From: CAVSCD01 sp963726335
Lineage (GTDB): Bacteria > Acidobacteriota > Aminicenantia > Aminicenantales > UBA8522
Direction of reading: 5' to 3'
Assembly (NCBI GenBank): GCA_963726335.1
Contig: CAVSCD010000015.1
Span: forward strand, 124,001 to 188,000
DNA length: 64,000 nt
Shown here: piece after piece, positions 26,409-35,696 of the stretch
Layout: every line of letters begins with the position of its first letter
Position numbering within the stretch: the first letter of the stretch is position 1
The notes under the pieces: model-generated
The model's input: only the letters and a program-made list of their open reading frames with translations
Told to the model about the DNA's origin: nothing
Database searches by the model: none
Program-made: the position numbers and the translations under genes

Positions 26409-27887
26409 CTCCTTTTGGGGCTTGGCGGGGAAGAATTTTTCGAGTTCTTCCGGCCTGGGCTTCTTCGTGAGCAGGCTGACGATGATGAGCGACCCGATGG
26501 AGACGAGCAGGGCGGGATAGATGATCGGGATCCCCCAAGGGTCGCCGTCGGGGACTTTGCCGGGCGGCAGCATTTCGGCCAGGACTTTGAGGAGGATGCA
26601 GACGACGGTTCCCGAGATGATCGAGGCCAGGCCGCCGGCCCGGGTGACTCTCTTCCAGGCCAGGGCGGCGATCAGCGCCGGCGTGATGGCCGCGCCGTAG
26701 ATCGTGTAGGCGAAAAAGCTCATCTCGAGGACCGATTTAAGCCGGACGGCGAGAAAAAGCGCCACCACGCCGATGGCCACCACGAGGACCTTCTGCAGGG
26801 CCACAAGGTTCTTCTGGGCGGCGTTCCGGTTCAAGAACCGCTGGTAGATATCGCGCATCAGCGTCGTCGAGGGCGAGAGGAGATAGTTCATCCCCGTCGA
26901 GATGACGACTGCGCAGGCGGCCCCGAGGAGCAGGATGCCGACCGGCGCCGGCACGAGGTTCCTCGCCGCCAGCAGCACGATCTTCCCTCCTTCCTTGGGG
27001 AGGCTCAGATCGATCTGACCCTTGAGCTTGCTGTAGGCGAAGACGGCGATCACAACGACCATGGTTTCGACGAGGACCGTACCCACCGTCCACCAGACCA
27101 CGGCTTTCTTGGCGTCCTTCGCCGACCTGGCGCTGTAGAATTTCTGGTACATGCTCTGAACGCCCAACAGCAGGAACAGGGTGGAGAGAAAATAGCCCAC
27201 GGCCTTGAGCGTCGGGTGGGCGCCGAACTGGCTGTTGACGGCCGAAAAATAACCCGGACCGAGCGACTGGCTGGCTTGGGCGGCCCCTCCCGCCGCGAGA
27301 TAGACGAACGGAACCGCCAGCAGGCAGGCCAGCACGATGATGATGCCGTTCGGCAGGTCGGTATAAGCGATGGCGACCATCCCGCCCAGGGCCGTGAACA
27401 GGATGACAAAAGCCGCGGCGATGACCGTCCCGGCCGAGTCCGAGATCCGGCCGTCGGTGGCGACGTTGAGAATGAACCCCCCGGCCACGAATTGGTAGGA
27501 GACGATCGCGGTGAAGGACATCAGGAGCGCCACCGCCCCGACGAGCCGGGCGACGGGCCCGTAGCGCACCTCCAGGATATCGCCGATCGTGTACTGGCCG
27601 AAGGTGTGGATCTTGCCGGCGAGAAAATAGATGAGGATGATGCCCACCCAGGCCCCGGCGGCCAGCCAGAGCGCCGAGAACCCCGCTTTGGAGGCGAATT
27701 CGGCGCCGCTGATGAACGTCCCCGACCCGATCCAGGTGCAGATGAGGGTGAAGACCATGACCGGCCAGCCGAGCCGCCGGCCGGCGACCATGAAGTCGTC
27801 CTGGCTCTTGATGCGCCGGGCCCGCAGGAAATTCAGGGCCGTCAGGACGAGAAGATAGGCCAGGATGATGTAGAGGTAGATCGACAT
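26394..27887 (-). CDS. Sodium:solute symporter family protein
   Basis: 497 residues with about 13 membrane segments. It starts MSIYLYIILAYLLVLTALNF, with GGAGG about 6 bases before the ATG. SSS-family features include DDFMVAGRRLGWPVMVFT, TWIGSGTFISGAEFA (sodium-site region in TM1) and SYQFVAGGFILNVAT. These carriers couple solute uptake to sodium; sugars, amino acids, proline and pantothenate are known substrates, and none can be chosen here. The last four residues and the stop lie inside repeat B2, so the original C-terminus may have been changed by the insertion. The radical SAM gene lies upstream with a 33-base gap. Confidence 0.88.
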   Translation of the reverse strand: MSIYLYIILAYLLVLTALNFLRARRIKSQDDFMVAGRRLGWPVMVFTLICTWIGSGTFISGAEFASKAGFSALWLAAGAWVGIILIYFLAGKIHTFGQYTIGDILEVRYGPVARLVGAVALLMSFTAIVSYQFVAGGFILNVATDGRISDSAGTVIAAAFVILFTALGGMVAIAYTDLPNGIIIVLACLLAVPFVYLAAGGAAQASQSLGPGYFSAVNSQFGAHPTLKAVGYFLSTLFLLLGVQSMYQKFYSARSAKDAKKAVVWWTVGTVLVETMVVVIAVFAYSKLKGQIDLSLPKEGGKIVLLAARNLVPAPVGILLLGAACAVVISTGMNYLLSPSTTLMRDIYQRFLNRNAAQKNLVALQKVLVVAIGVVALFLAVRLKSVLEMSFFAYTIYGAAITPALIAALAWKRVTRAGGLASIISGTVVCILLKVLAEMLPPGKVPDGDPWGIPIIYPALLVSIGSLIIVSLLTKKPRPEELEKFFPAKPQKEGVLS

Positions 27888-27920
27888 GCCGCCTCCTCCC
27901 GCTCAAGCCGGCCGGCCCCG

Positions 27921-29405
27921 TCAGGCGGGCTTTCGGCTCAGGAGCCGCTTGAGCTTCAGCCGGATATAGACAAGCGCCATGACGGCGTATCTCTTGATGT
28001 CTTCAAGCGAGCGGATGTTGGCGATGACGCGCGGCAGCTTGCGGGCGATCGAGACGTTGCCGCCGGAGAGGGACCAGCGGAAGATGAGCTCGCTGACCTG
28101 GCCCCAGGTCAGCCGGTCGAGGAACAGCGGCACGTCGCCCTGGGCGGTGGGGAGCGTGACGATCTTCGAGGAATGCCTTTCGGTCCAGCTGAACCCGGGG
28201 GGCAGGCGGCCGATCTCCTTGGCCGTCGCTTCGAGCGGCGTCCCGGGATAGATATGCAGGATGGCCACGCTGGCCTCGACTTCGTTCCTGTAGCGCTCGA
28301 TGAGCCGGATCGTCTCCTGGGCCTCCTCCCAGGTCTCCGTGGGATGGCTGAAGATGAAAAAGACGTTGGGGATGATCTCGAGCTCCCGGCACCAGGCGAC
28401 GGCGTTGTGGAAGTCCTCGATGCTGATCCTCTTGTCGATGACCGAGTTGCGCACCCTCTCCGAGCCGGCCTCGATCCCGAACGAGACATGGAACAGCCCG
28501 GCCTCCTTCATCCTGGCCAGGAGCGGCTTGGTCATCAGGTCGAGCCGGATCTCGGCGCGCCAAAAGACGTCCAGCCGCCGCTCGATCATCTTCCGGCAGA
28601 TCTCCTCGACGCGCCGGACGCTGGCGTTAAAGGTGTCGTCGTAGAAAAAGATGACCCGGGCCCCGAGTTTCTCGACGTGCGATTCGATCTCGGCGATGAC
28701 GTTGTCCGTGGTCCGCATCCGCACCGGCCGTCCCCAGTTGATCGGGGTGGCGCAAAAGTTGCAGTTGAACGGACAGCCCCGGCTGGTCATGATGTTCACC
28801 GCCGGCAGGGGGCCGCGGCCGGGGACGTCGATCTTGAAGTTGTACTTGTCGAACGGGACGAGATGGAAGGCGGGGAAGGGGAGGCCGTCGAGGTTGGTGA
28901 TGGGGGAGCGGGGCGGGTTGGCGACGACCCGGCCGTCCTGCCGGAAGGAAATGCCCGCGACGTGGGTGACGGCGGCCGTGGACCGGTTCCGGTCCAGGGC
29001 CCGGAAGAGGTCGAGCATCGTCATCTCGCCTTCGCCCCGGACGACGATATCGAGCTCGGGGATGTGCAGGAGGGTGTCCTCGGCGGCCATCGAGGCGTGG
29101 GGGCCGCCCATGACCGTCAGCGCCCCGGGCGCCGCTTCCCGGGCGGTCTTGACCAGGCGGAAGCTCTGGAACCGGTTCTCGGTCGTCGAAGTCACCCCGA
29201 CGATGTCCGGCCGGTCCGCGGCGATCTTCTTCCGGATGCCGTTCCAATCGAGCCCGAGAACGTCGGCCGGCACGATCTCGACGTCCACCCCGGCCTTCTC
29301 CAGGACGGCGCCGATGTAGAGCAGCCCGAGCGGCGGCATGGTGGAGCCCTTCGACCAACGCTCGGCGAAGTAGCCGCCGGGCGGGACGTAGAGCTGGACC
29401 TTCAT
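27921..29405 (-). CDS. B12-binding-domain radical SAM protein
   Basis: 494 residues. The N-terminal B12-binding fold (PPLGLLYIGAVLEKAGVDVEIVPAD, VMGGPHASMAAEDTL) precedes the radical SAM core, with the iron-sulfur motif SRGCPFNCNFCAT (about residue 210) and the strand-2 motif FFYDDTFNASVRR. The C-terminal ~100 residues include a basic amphipathic end (RLKLKRLLSRKPA). Proteins of this type methylate or rearrange lipids, hopanoids or peptides, and the substrate cannot be read. The start codon is one base from the end of smc, so it is probably co-transcribed with smc. Confidence 0.88.
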   Translation of the reverse strand: MKVQLYVPPGGYFAERWSKGSTMPPLGLLYIGAVLEKAGVDVEIVPADVLGLDWNGIRKKIAADRPDIVGVTSTTENRFQSFRLVKTAREAAPGALTVMGGPHASMAAEDTLLHIPELDIVVRGEGEMTMLDLFRALDRNRSTAAVTHVAGISFRQDGRVVANPPRSPITNLDGLPFPAFHLVPFDKYNFKIDVPGRGPLPAVNIMTSRGCPFNCNFCATPINWGRPVRMRTTDNVIAEIESHVEKLGARVIFFYDDTFNASVRRVEEICRKMIERRLDVFWRAEIRLDLMTKPLLARMKEAGLFHVSFGIEAGSERVRNSVIDKRISIEDFHNAVAWCRELEIIPNVFFIFSHPTETWEEAQETIRLIERYRNEVEASVAILHIYPGTPLEATAKEIGRLPPGFSWTERHSSKIVTLPTAQGDVPLFLDRLTWGQVSELIFRWSLSGGNVSIARKLPRVIANIRSLEDIKRYAVMALVYIRLKLKRLLSRKPA

Positions 29406-29406
29406 C

Positions 29407-32400
29407 CTACAGCGCCGTCTCCGGTTCGACGGTCTTATCGAGCTTCATGGAATAGAGGGTCGTGAAGTTCGGTTCCGCCATGGTCGTGCCGTAGATGTAG
29501 TCGGCGACTTCCATGGACTTGTAGTTGTGGGTGATGATGATGAACTGCGTGTTCATCTTGATGTTCTTCATCAGGTCCAGGAAGCGCGTCAGGTTGAGGT
29601 CGTCGAGCGCGGCGTCGACCTCGTCCAGGATGCAGAACGGGGTCGGTTTGTACCGGAAGAGGCCGAACATGAAGGCGATGCTCGTGAGGGACTTTTCGCC
29701 GCCCGAGAGAAGCATGATGTGCTGAACCTTCTTGCCGGGCGGCTGGGCGACGATCTCGACGCCGCTCTCCATCGGGTTGGCCGGGTCGATGAGCTTCACC
29801 TCGGCTGTTCCGCCCTTGAACAGCTCCGTGAACACTTCCTGGAAGTGGGTGTTGACCTGGGTGAGGGCGTTCAGGAACTGCGTCTGGCTCTCATCGTCGA
29901 TCTTGTGGATGGCCGCCTCGGTGGCGTCGATGGATTCCCGGAGGTCGGCTTTCTGCTGGATCAGGAAATCGAATCGTTCTTTATGACCGGCATATTCCTC
30001 TTCGGCCATGAGGTTGACCGATTTGTATTTCTGGACATCCTCTTCGGTTTCGGCCAGTTGCTCTTCGATTTCCGCATCCGAGAGCTCCGTCGCCACGGGT
30101 TCGTTCTTGACCTCGTGGAGCGTTTTCTTGAGCTCCTGCCAGCAGGTCTCCTCGAGGTTGACCATGTCCCGGTCGATCTCCGCCCGACTGATCTCCCAGC
30201 GGACCCGGTCTTCCTTCTGTTTTTCGAGCTCCTCGCGATGTGCAGCCAGGGCCTGGTCCATCTCGACCACTTCGGTCCTTTTCTGCTGGAGCGTCGTCTC
30301 CATCTGCGCCAGGCCGTCGTGCCGCTGCTTCTTCTCGATCTCGAGCTCGCCGGCCTTCGCCTCGAGCTCCGCGGCGGCGCGGGTGGCTTCCTCTCCTTCG
30401 GTCCCGGCCGCCCGTCCTTCCTCTTCGAGCGCCAGAGTCTTCCGTTCGAGGCTCTCCCGGCGCTCGACGAGCCCGGCGGCCCGGCGGACCAGGTTGGCAT
30501 GGCGCTCCTCGAGCAACGACGCTTCGGCCCGCAGGGCCAGGAACCGTTTCTCGTCCTCGAGGTGCCTTTCCTTGTAAGAGAGAAGCCCTATCTCCTCCGC
30601 GGCGAGGCGCTCCCTGAGCTCCCGTTCCTCGCTCTCGAGCAGCAGCGCTTTCCCGGACAGCGATTCCAGGCCGAGCCGGAGCGTTTCGCCGTCCCGGTTC
30701 CAGATCGTGATCTCTTTTTCGATCACCTCGAAGGCCGAAGCCGCCCGGTCCCTTTCGGCCTGGCGGCCGGCGATCTCCTTCTCCCGCTCGTGGGCCTGGA
30801 GCCGCAGTTCTTCGAGGCGGACGGCTTCGTCGCGCCGCGCGGCCTCGAGTGTTTCAGCCTGGCGCCGGTGATTTTCGAGGTCCGACGACAGAGGGGCGAT
30901 CTCGGAATCGCGCTCGCGGAGGCGCTGCTCGAGCTTCCTGATCTCGCCGTGAAGGACGAACGCGCCGTCGCCTTTCCGGCCGAGCCTCAAGAGGCCCGAC
31001 GATAAAAGAAGGTCTCCTCCGGGAGTGAGAAAATTCAGTCCGGGCCGGCGGGTCCAGAGCTCGACGGCGGCGGCGATGTCGCTGACGATCATGGCGTCGC
31101 GCAGCCGCCCGACCGATCCCCGGATCTTCGGGTCCGGCCGGAGCCGGGACTTGAGACGTCCGAGGACGCGGGGATCGTCGATCGCGGGGACGTCTTCGTC
31201 CTGTTCCCACGGCGCGAGCAGGAGGAAGCTTCCCGTCAGCCCCTTGTCGGCGGCCTGTCTCAGGAACTCGTCCACGGGAATGACGGCCGAGCCCGCCTCT
31301 TCGCCCCAAAGGGCGTCGACAAGGGACGCGGAATCGGGATCGACGTCGACAAGCTCCGACAGCCGGCCGAGGCTCCCGTCGACCTCGGGCGCGGGCTCGC
31401 CGGCCTGAGCCTCGACCATCCTGCGTATCGCCTGCAGGTGGTAGCCGTCCTCGTCCCGCGCCTTCCGGGCATCCGCAAGGAGCGAAGTGAGGCGGCCCGC
31501 AGCCTCGCCTTCCTGTTCGAGGGAATTCGCGAGCTCGGCCATTCGGGCTTCCGCGGCCGACTTCAGGCGCTCAGTTTCCGCGAGCGACTCTCTGAGCGCG
31601 GTCAGGCCCGCCTCTTGAGCCGCGAGCTGGGCCCGCTCCTCCTCGAGCTGGGCTTTAAGCTTGGCTTCCCGGCGGGTCTCGAGCTCGAGCTCCTTGCCCG
31701 ACCTCAGGGCCTCGTTCCGGATCTCGGTGAGTGCCGCGAGCTTGACGAGCTGCTCTGCTTTAAGGGCGGCGACGGCGCTTTCCCGGCCGGCGGAGCTTTC
31801 TCCCGCCGACCGGTACGCGGCTTCGCCGCGGCTGAGATCTTCGTTTTTCAGGCTCAAGGACTGGCCGAGTTCGTCCCTGTCTTTCTCGCAGTCCAGGAGC
31901 TCGGCCGCAAGATCGTCCATCTCCTGGCCGAACTCGGCGGCCGCGGCGGCCGCTCGTTTGCCTCTCTCGACAAGGAACTCGACCCTCTTCGCCTCCCGCT
32001 CCCTTTCGCTCTCGGCCCGGGCGATCTGAGATTCGACGGCGTACAGGGCTTCCTGGCCCTCCTGGAGTGACTTCTCAAGGTCCCAGACCTCGCGCCGCCG
32101 GTCGGTGAGCTCCTTCTCTCCGCTCTTGAGGCGATGGCTGATCTCCCTTTCCGTGGCCAGGCTCGATTCGAGCTGGCCGGCGGCCTCGGCGTGTCGTCTT
32201 TCGAGCTGTGTCAGCCGCCTGCGGAAGTTGAGCGCCGCGAGCTCGCGGAGCTTCTCGCGGAGCTTCCTATAGCGCACCGCCGCTTGGGCCTGGCGCTGCA
32301 GCGAGTTCTTCGCCCGGCCGACCTCGGTGATGATGTCCTCGAGGCGGATGAGGTTCTGCTCGCTCGAGGCCAGCTTGCTCAGCGCCTCTTTCTTTTTGTC

Positions 32401-32895
32401 TTTGTAGAAGGCCGTCCCCGCCGCCTCCTCGAGGAGCATCCTCTTTTCGGACGGCTTGGCCGAGAGGAGCGAGCCGATGGTCCCCTGCTCGATGACGAAA
32501 TATTCCTTCTCGGCCACAGCCCTCTTCCAGAGCGTGTCTTGGATGTCCTTGAGGCGGGCGGGCTTGCCGTTGAGACGGTACTCGCTGTCTCCGGAGCGGA
32601 AAACCCGATGGTTGATGACCGTCTCCTCTTCCTGCTGGTGCTCGAAAAAGAGGCTCACATCGGCCATGCCCAGAGGGGGCTTCTTGGCGTTGCCGTTGAA
32701 GATGATGTCCTCGACCTTTTCTCCGCGAAGGCCCTTCTGCCGCTGGCCCCCCAGCACCCAGAGGATGGCGTCGACGATGTTGCTTTTTCCGGTGCCGTTG
32801 GGCCCGACGATCGCCGTGATCCCGGGATGAAAGACGATCTTCGTCCTCTCGGGGAAGGACTTGAATCCCTGGATCTCGAGCTTCTTGATGATCAT
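29407..32895 (-). CDS. smc: Chromosome segregation protein SMC
   Basis: 1162 residues, normal for bacterial SMC. The start at 32895 (MIIKKLEIQGFKSFPERT) is chosen because it begins the conserved head domain; a longer frame reaches back into repeat B3 and is not homologous. Walker A is GPNGTGKSNIVDAI (about residue 35). Two long coiled coils flank a hinge (SLVDALWGEEAGSAVIP and following). The C-terminal head has the ABC signature LLSGGEKSLTSIAF (about 1058) and Walker B CILDEVDAALDD. It compacts and separates chromosomes with ScpA/B. The promoter lies 9 bases upstream of the ATG with no ribosome site. Confidence 0.96.
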   Translation of the reverse strand: MIIKKLEIQGFKSFPERTKIVFHPGITAIVGPNGTGKSNIVDAILWVLGGQRQKGLRGEKVEDIIFNGNAKKPPLGMADVSLFFEHQQEEETVINHRVFRSGDSEYRLNGKPARLKDIQDTLWKRAVAEKEYFVIEQGTIGSLLSAKPSEKRMLLEEAAGTAFYKDKKKEALSKLASSEQNLIRLEDIITEVGRAKNSLQRQAQAAVRYRKLREKLRELAALNFRRRLTQLERRHAEAAGQLESSLATEREISHRLKSGEKELTDRRREVWDLEKSLQEGQEALYAVESQIARAESEREREAKRVEFLVERGKRAAAAAAEFGQEMDDLAAELLDCEKDRDELGQSLSLKNEDLSRGEAAYRSAGESSAGRESAVAALKAEQLVKLAALTEIRNEALRSGKELELETRREAKLKAQLEEERAQLAAQEAGLTALRESLAETERLKSAAEARMAELANSLEQEGEAAGRLTSLLADARKARDEDGYHLQAIRRMVEAQAGEPAPEVDGSLGRLSELVDVDPDSASLVDALWGEEAGSAVIPVDEFLRQAADKGLTGSFLLLAPWEQDEDVPAIDDPRVLGRLKSRLRPDPKIRGSVGRLRDAMIVSDIAAAVELWTRRPGLNFLTPGGDLLLSSGLLRLGRKGDGAFVLHGEIRKLEQRLRERDSEIAPLSSDLENHRRQAETLEAARRDEAVRLEELRLQAHEREKEIAGRQAERDRAASAFEVIEKEITIWNRDGETLRLGLESLSGKALLLESEERELRERLAAEEIGLLSYKERHLEDEKRFLALRAEASLLEERHANLVRRAAGLVERRESLERKTLALEEEGRAAGTEGEEATRAAAELEAKAGELEIEKKQRHDGLAQMETTLQQKRTEVVEMDQALAAHREELEKQKEDRVRWEISRAEIDRDMVNLEETCWQELKKTLHEVKNEPVATELSDAEIEEQLAETEEDVQKYKSVNLMAEEEYAGHKERFDFLIQQKADLRESIDATEAAIHKIDDESQTQFLNALTQVNTHFQEVFTELFKGGTAEVKLIDPANPMESGVEIVAQPPGKKVQHIMLLSGGEKSLTSIAFMFGLFRYKPTPFCILDEVDAALDDLNLTRFLDLMKNIKMNTQFIIITHNYKSMEVADYIYGTTMAEPNFTTLYSMKLDKTVEPETAL

Positions 32896-32904
32896 CGGAC
32901 GGCT

Positions 32905-32933
32905 ATTGTAGACAATTTGCCCAGGTTTTGAAA
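32905..32933 (-). promoter_or_regulatory. Promoter of smc
   Basis: Minus strand: TTTCAA (32928-32933), 17-base spacer, TACAAT (32905-32910). Only 9 bases separate the -10 box from the ATG, predicting a leader of 2-3 nt. Confidence 0.5.
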
Positions 32934-32937
32934 GGGA

Positions 32938-33126
32938 GGGGGTCCTGTCACGGTGAGGTCCGACCTTTATCGCAGACGCTGTCCTGATCCAAGTCCTCCC
33001 TTGATTCCCAGGGGAGGTAGGAGAGGTTAATATACTGAAAAAAAGGTCTGCTGAAGCGTCTGCGAAAGTGCGGGAGAGGGGTCCCCGTCGCTTCGGGCGG
33101 GCAGGGACTGGCACCGTGCCACCCCC
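32938..33126 (-). repeat. Family B hairpin element, copy 3
   Basis: Inverted relative to copy 2. Read on the minus strand it begins GGGGGTGGCACGGTGCCAGTC and ends CACCGTGACAGGACCCCC. The outer arms pair as TGGCACGGTG with CACCGTGACA; a C-G pair seen in other copies is T-A here. The interior (about 33000-33060) is unrelated to copies 2 and 6. It lies between smc and the small membrane protein gene. Confidence 0.65.
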
Positions 33127-33171
33127 ATCCAGAAATAAGCTATCACAGTGAACCGTGACCGGGACTTGAGA

Positions 33172-33200
33172 TTCAAATAACCGGCGGAAATCTCTATAAT
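33172..33200 (+). promoter_or_regulatory. Promoter of the small membrane protein gene
   Basis: TTCAAA (33172-33177), 17-base spacer, perfect TATAAT (33195-33200). Transcription should begin at about 33207, which is the GTG of the downstream frame. Confidence 0.55.
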
Positions 33201-33206
33201 GGCGGA

Positions 33207-33710
33207 GTGGACCGTTCGGCTAAAAAACTATTCTCCGGGCTCTTCAGGATGCGGGGCCGCAAGAGTTCTGTGGTCCTGCTGCAGTGGGCGAACTGGATAC
33301 TCCTGGGGGTATCGTGGGGAATGTCGCTCCAGGCCTATCTTCGACTGCCGGGGCGGATGGTCCTCTGGCATAGCGTCTGGAGAGAGGTTCCAGTCGTGGT
33401 GGACAGGTCGTGGCTCTTTTTCGCCTATCCCGTGATCCAGACGGCAGTCCTTTTCGGGAGCCTGTCCCTGGCCGCGACGCACTTCATCGGGAGGTCCCAG
33501 ACCGAAGACCTGGCCAACCTCAGGTCCGAAGCGACGCATCTCGAGCTCATCTTCGTAAATGTCCTGTTCATCCATCTCCAGGCGACGCTGACACTCCTCT
33601 CCTTCGGCGCGGGCGGGGGCCTCAATTGGTCGTACATGGCGATCGTCGCCGCGGTCATTGTCTTGATCGTTCCTTATTATCAGCTCCGCCGCCGGATCCT
33701 CTCCAGATAA
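33207..33710 (+). CDS. Small integral membrane protein, DUF1648-like
   Basis: 167 residues with four predicted membrane segments. The first segment and LQAYLRLPGRMVLWHSVWREVPV resemble the DUF1648 pattern (LPxxIPxHW...), as found in SdpI-like immunity proteins, but the match is loose. The frame opens at GTG 33207, where transcription is predicted to start, so the message may be leaderless. An internal ATG at 33249 is the alternative. No neighbouring toxin gene is seen. Function unknown. Confidence 0.6.
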   Translation: MDRSAKKLFSGLFRMRGRKSSVVLLQWANWILLGVSWGMSLQAYLRLPGRMVLWHSVWREVPVVVDRSWLFFAYPVIQTAVLFGSLSLAATHFIGRSQTEDLANLRSEATHLELIFVNVLFIHLQATLTLLSFGAGGGLNWSYMAIVAAVIVLIVPYYQLRRRILSR

Positions 33711-33715
33711 AGCGA

Positions 33716-33780
33716 CGGGGCAAGCAATGGGGACAGGCCTCCCTGTGGGGACAGGCCCGGGGGCCGGAAGCGTCCCCGAT
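33716..33780. repeat. REP-like repeated GGGGACAGGCC motif
   Basis: TGGGGACAGGCC occurs twice (near 33730 and 33750), separated by TCCCTG, with a later GCGTCCCC that can pair with GGGGAC. It is a third type of short GGGGAC/GTCCCC palindromic repeat in the window, between the membrane protein and tRNA-Thr. Nothing else is seen in 33711-33853. Confidence 0.45.
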
Positions 33781-33853
33781 GTCGGGCGGCGCCCATTGAC
33801 ACTTCGGGGCAAAACCATTATTTTCTTACTGTCCAATAGCATCCGTCCGATGG

Positions 33854-33926
33854 GCCAGCGTAGCTCAGTCGGTAGAGCAGCTGATTCGTAATCAGCGGGT
33901 CGGAGGTTCGATTCCTCTCGCTGGCT
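33854..33926 (+). tRNA. tRNA-Thr (anticodon CGT)
   Basis: Acceptor GCCAGCG/CGCTGGC, D stem GCTC/GAGC, anticodon stem GCTGA/TCAGC with loop TTCGTAA (anticodon CGT), T arm GGAGG-TTCGATT-CCTCT, discriminator T. The CCA end is not encoded, unlike tRNA-Gln in this window. Confidence 0.93.
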
Positions 33927-33981
33927 CTCGATCCCCCACTCTGATTCCATGTATTCATTAAAGCACAATCAACGGCTCCTC

Positions 33982-34009
33982 TTGTCAGTCCGGACGATGG
34001 TATTCTAAT
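33982..34009 (+). promoter_or_regulatory. Promoter of the S41 peptidase gene
   Basis: TTGTCA (33982-33987), 16-base spacer, TCTAAT (34004-34009). The ATG at 34010 directly follows the -10 box and would not be transcribed, supporting the later start at 34079. Confidence 0.4.
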
Positions 34010-34078
34010 ATGCTCAGTGAGTTTTATTACAGGATACAGAGACCGGGGAACGGAATAAATTATGCGTACAGGACAACA

Positions 34079-35662
34079 ATGATGAAGACACGCACGGCCG
34101 TGTCCATCGCGACTTCGCTGATGACTGTTTTCATCGCGCTGGCGCCCGCGTGTTACGGAAAATCGCTCGGCCTCGGTCCCGAAAGCGTCAGTTCCAGAAA
34201 CGGACTGAGCCTGCGACTTGGCTATACGTTGGACGTTCAGGGCGAGACGCAGGAATCGTCAATCGCCGCTTTCGAGCCGTGCAAGACCTATACGGTAGAG
34301 GCGCTCAAGGAAGACCTCGAGATCCTCTGGGCCATTCTTGAGGAAGGACACGGCGGGCTCGATCGCTACACTGCGATAGGGGAGCTGAAAAAAAGCTTCG
34401 ATGCCGCCGGGAACGGACTGACCGGTCCGTTGACGGAGCTCGATTTCTACTCCAGGCTCCTGCCGCTCGTCGCCGGTATCAAGGACGGACACACGCGGCT
34501 GATGCTTTCTCCGGCGGCCGCCGCCGAACTCGACGCCCAACCCGTTTTCTTTCCCTTCGGGCTCCGCTTCCTGAACGACAAGGCCTACGTCTTCTGGAAC
34601 CTGAGCCCGGACGAGAGCATCAAGGAAGGCGCGGAGCTCCTGGCCATCGACGGGACGCCGATCGTGGACGTCGTCGCGGCGCTCCTCCCGCTCATCCCGA
34701 GCGACGCCGGGATCCGGACCAGCCCGGCTCCGGCGCCTCGAGTCTCCGGCGGCTTTTGGCCGGCTCCTGGCCCTTCGGTTCGGACGGCGGGAATCCCGCC
34801 GCGTCCTCTTCCGGCCGTTCCCGGCAGGGGAGACCAAGGAGGTTGGGATCCCGGGTATCACGGCGGGAGACATCATCCGGCTCCTCCGGAAAGATACCCG
34901 GCGGCCGCCGAGCGCCGCCCGGCCTACGAGCTGTCCTTCCAGGGTCCGGCGGCGGTTCTGACGATCCGGGGGTTCGCCGACGATCCGGACACGGCGAGGC
35001 CGCGGTATCCGGAATTCCTTAAGGAGACGTTCCGTTCCCTGGAGGAAAAAAAGATCCCGAACCTGATCATCGACCTGAGGGGCGCAGGCGGCGGGCGGGA
35101 CGAATACGCCAAGCTCCTCTTCGCCCACGTCATGGACCGCCCGTTCTTCTATTATTGGGCCCTCGAAACAAAGAAGGACCGTTACGACCTCTTCCGCTTC
35201 ACGGACGAATCCGCGGCAGGCGCCGAAGAGCTGGCCAGGCCGCTCAGAAAGAACGCGCGCGGCTGGTTTGATGTCCTGGGCCATCCCAACGGCGGGCTGC
35301 AGATGCCACGGGTACCGCGGTTCGCCGGGCGGGTGGCCATCCTCATCGACGGGGGCAGCTTCTCGGCGACGGGGGAAGCGGTGTCCGCCTTCCACTACCA
35401 CAAGAAGGCCGTGTTCTTCGGGGAGGAATGCGGCTCCGGCTACTACGGCAGCACGTCGGGATTCACGGTCACGGCGACCCTCCCCAACACCCGCATCCAA
35501 GTCCGCATCCCCCTGGTCATCTGCGCGATGGCGGTCGACGGCTATCCCAAGGACCGCGGCCTCGTCCCCGATTTTCCCGTGACGCCGACGATCGAAGACC
35601 TGTTGGCGGGCCGGGATCCGGTTAAGGAGCGGGCCCTTCGGTTCTTGGAAAAAGGCGAATGA
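34079..35662 (+). CDS. Secreted S41-family (C-terminal processing) peptidase with compensating indels
   Basis: About 527 residues from ATG 34079, which has AGGAC 7-8 bases upstream. The signal peptide is AVSIATSLMTVFIALAPACYG. An N-terminal helical domain (YTVEALKEDLEILWAILEEGHGGLDRY) leads to a PDZ-like region and the S41 core: PNLIIDLRGAGGGRDEYA and GGSFSATGEAVSAFHYHKKAVFFGEE with the likely nucleophile Ser. Between about 34730 and 34895 the open frame reads proline/arginine-rich nonsense, while the +1 frame reads a sensible RLESPAAFGRLLALRF...ITAGDIIRLLRK. Two opposite indels therefore flank some 165 bases and restore the frame. The product would carry about 55 abnormal residues in the substrate-binding part; function is doubtful. 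Confidence 0.8.
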   Translation: MMKTRTAVSIATSLMTVFIALAPACYGKSLGLGPESVSSRNGLSLRLGYTLDVQGETQESSIAAFEPCKTYTVEALKEDLEILWAILEEGHGGLDRYTAIGELKKSFDAAGNGLTGPLTELDFYSRLLPLVAGIKDGHTRLMLSPAAAAELDAQPVFFPFGLRFLNDKAYVFWNLSPDESIKEGAELLAIDGTPIVDVVAALLPLIPSDAGIRTSPAPAPRVSGGFWPAPGPSVRTAGIPPRPLPAVPGRGDQGGWDPGYHGGRHHPAPPERYPAAAERRPAYELSFQGPAAVLTIRGFADDPDTARPRYPEFLKETFRSLEEKKIPNLIIDLRGAGGGRDEYAKLLFAHVMDRPFFYYWALETKKDRYDLFRFTDESAAGAEELARPLRKNARGWFDVLGHPNGGLQMPRVPRFAGRVAILIDGGSFSATGEAVSAFHYHKKAVFFGEECGSGYYGSTSGFTVTATLPNTRIQVRIPLVICAMAVDGYPKDRGLVPDFPVTPTIEDLLAGRDPVKERALRFLEKGE

Positions 35663-35696
35663 TTTCGTCCCCTGAGCGGAATATTTTCCTCGATGG

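Noticed and set aside
26415..29465. 1016-codon open frame on the plus strand
   Set aside because: Antisense to the symporter and radical SAM genes; the translation is Asp/Gly/His/Arg low-complexity and lacks a start signal.
32896..33114. N-terminal extension of SMC by 73 codons
   Set aside because: The extension translates repeat B3 and intergenic DNA. SMC homology begins at MIIKKLEIQGF, where a promoter lies just upstream.
33228..33968. 246-codon minus-strand frame containing SNLRPADYESAALPTEL
   Set aside because: That peptide is the well-known translation of the back of a tRNA gene; the frame crosses tRNA-Thr and lies antisense to the small membrane protein.
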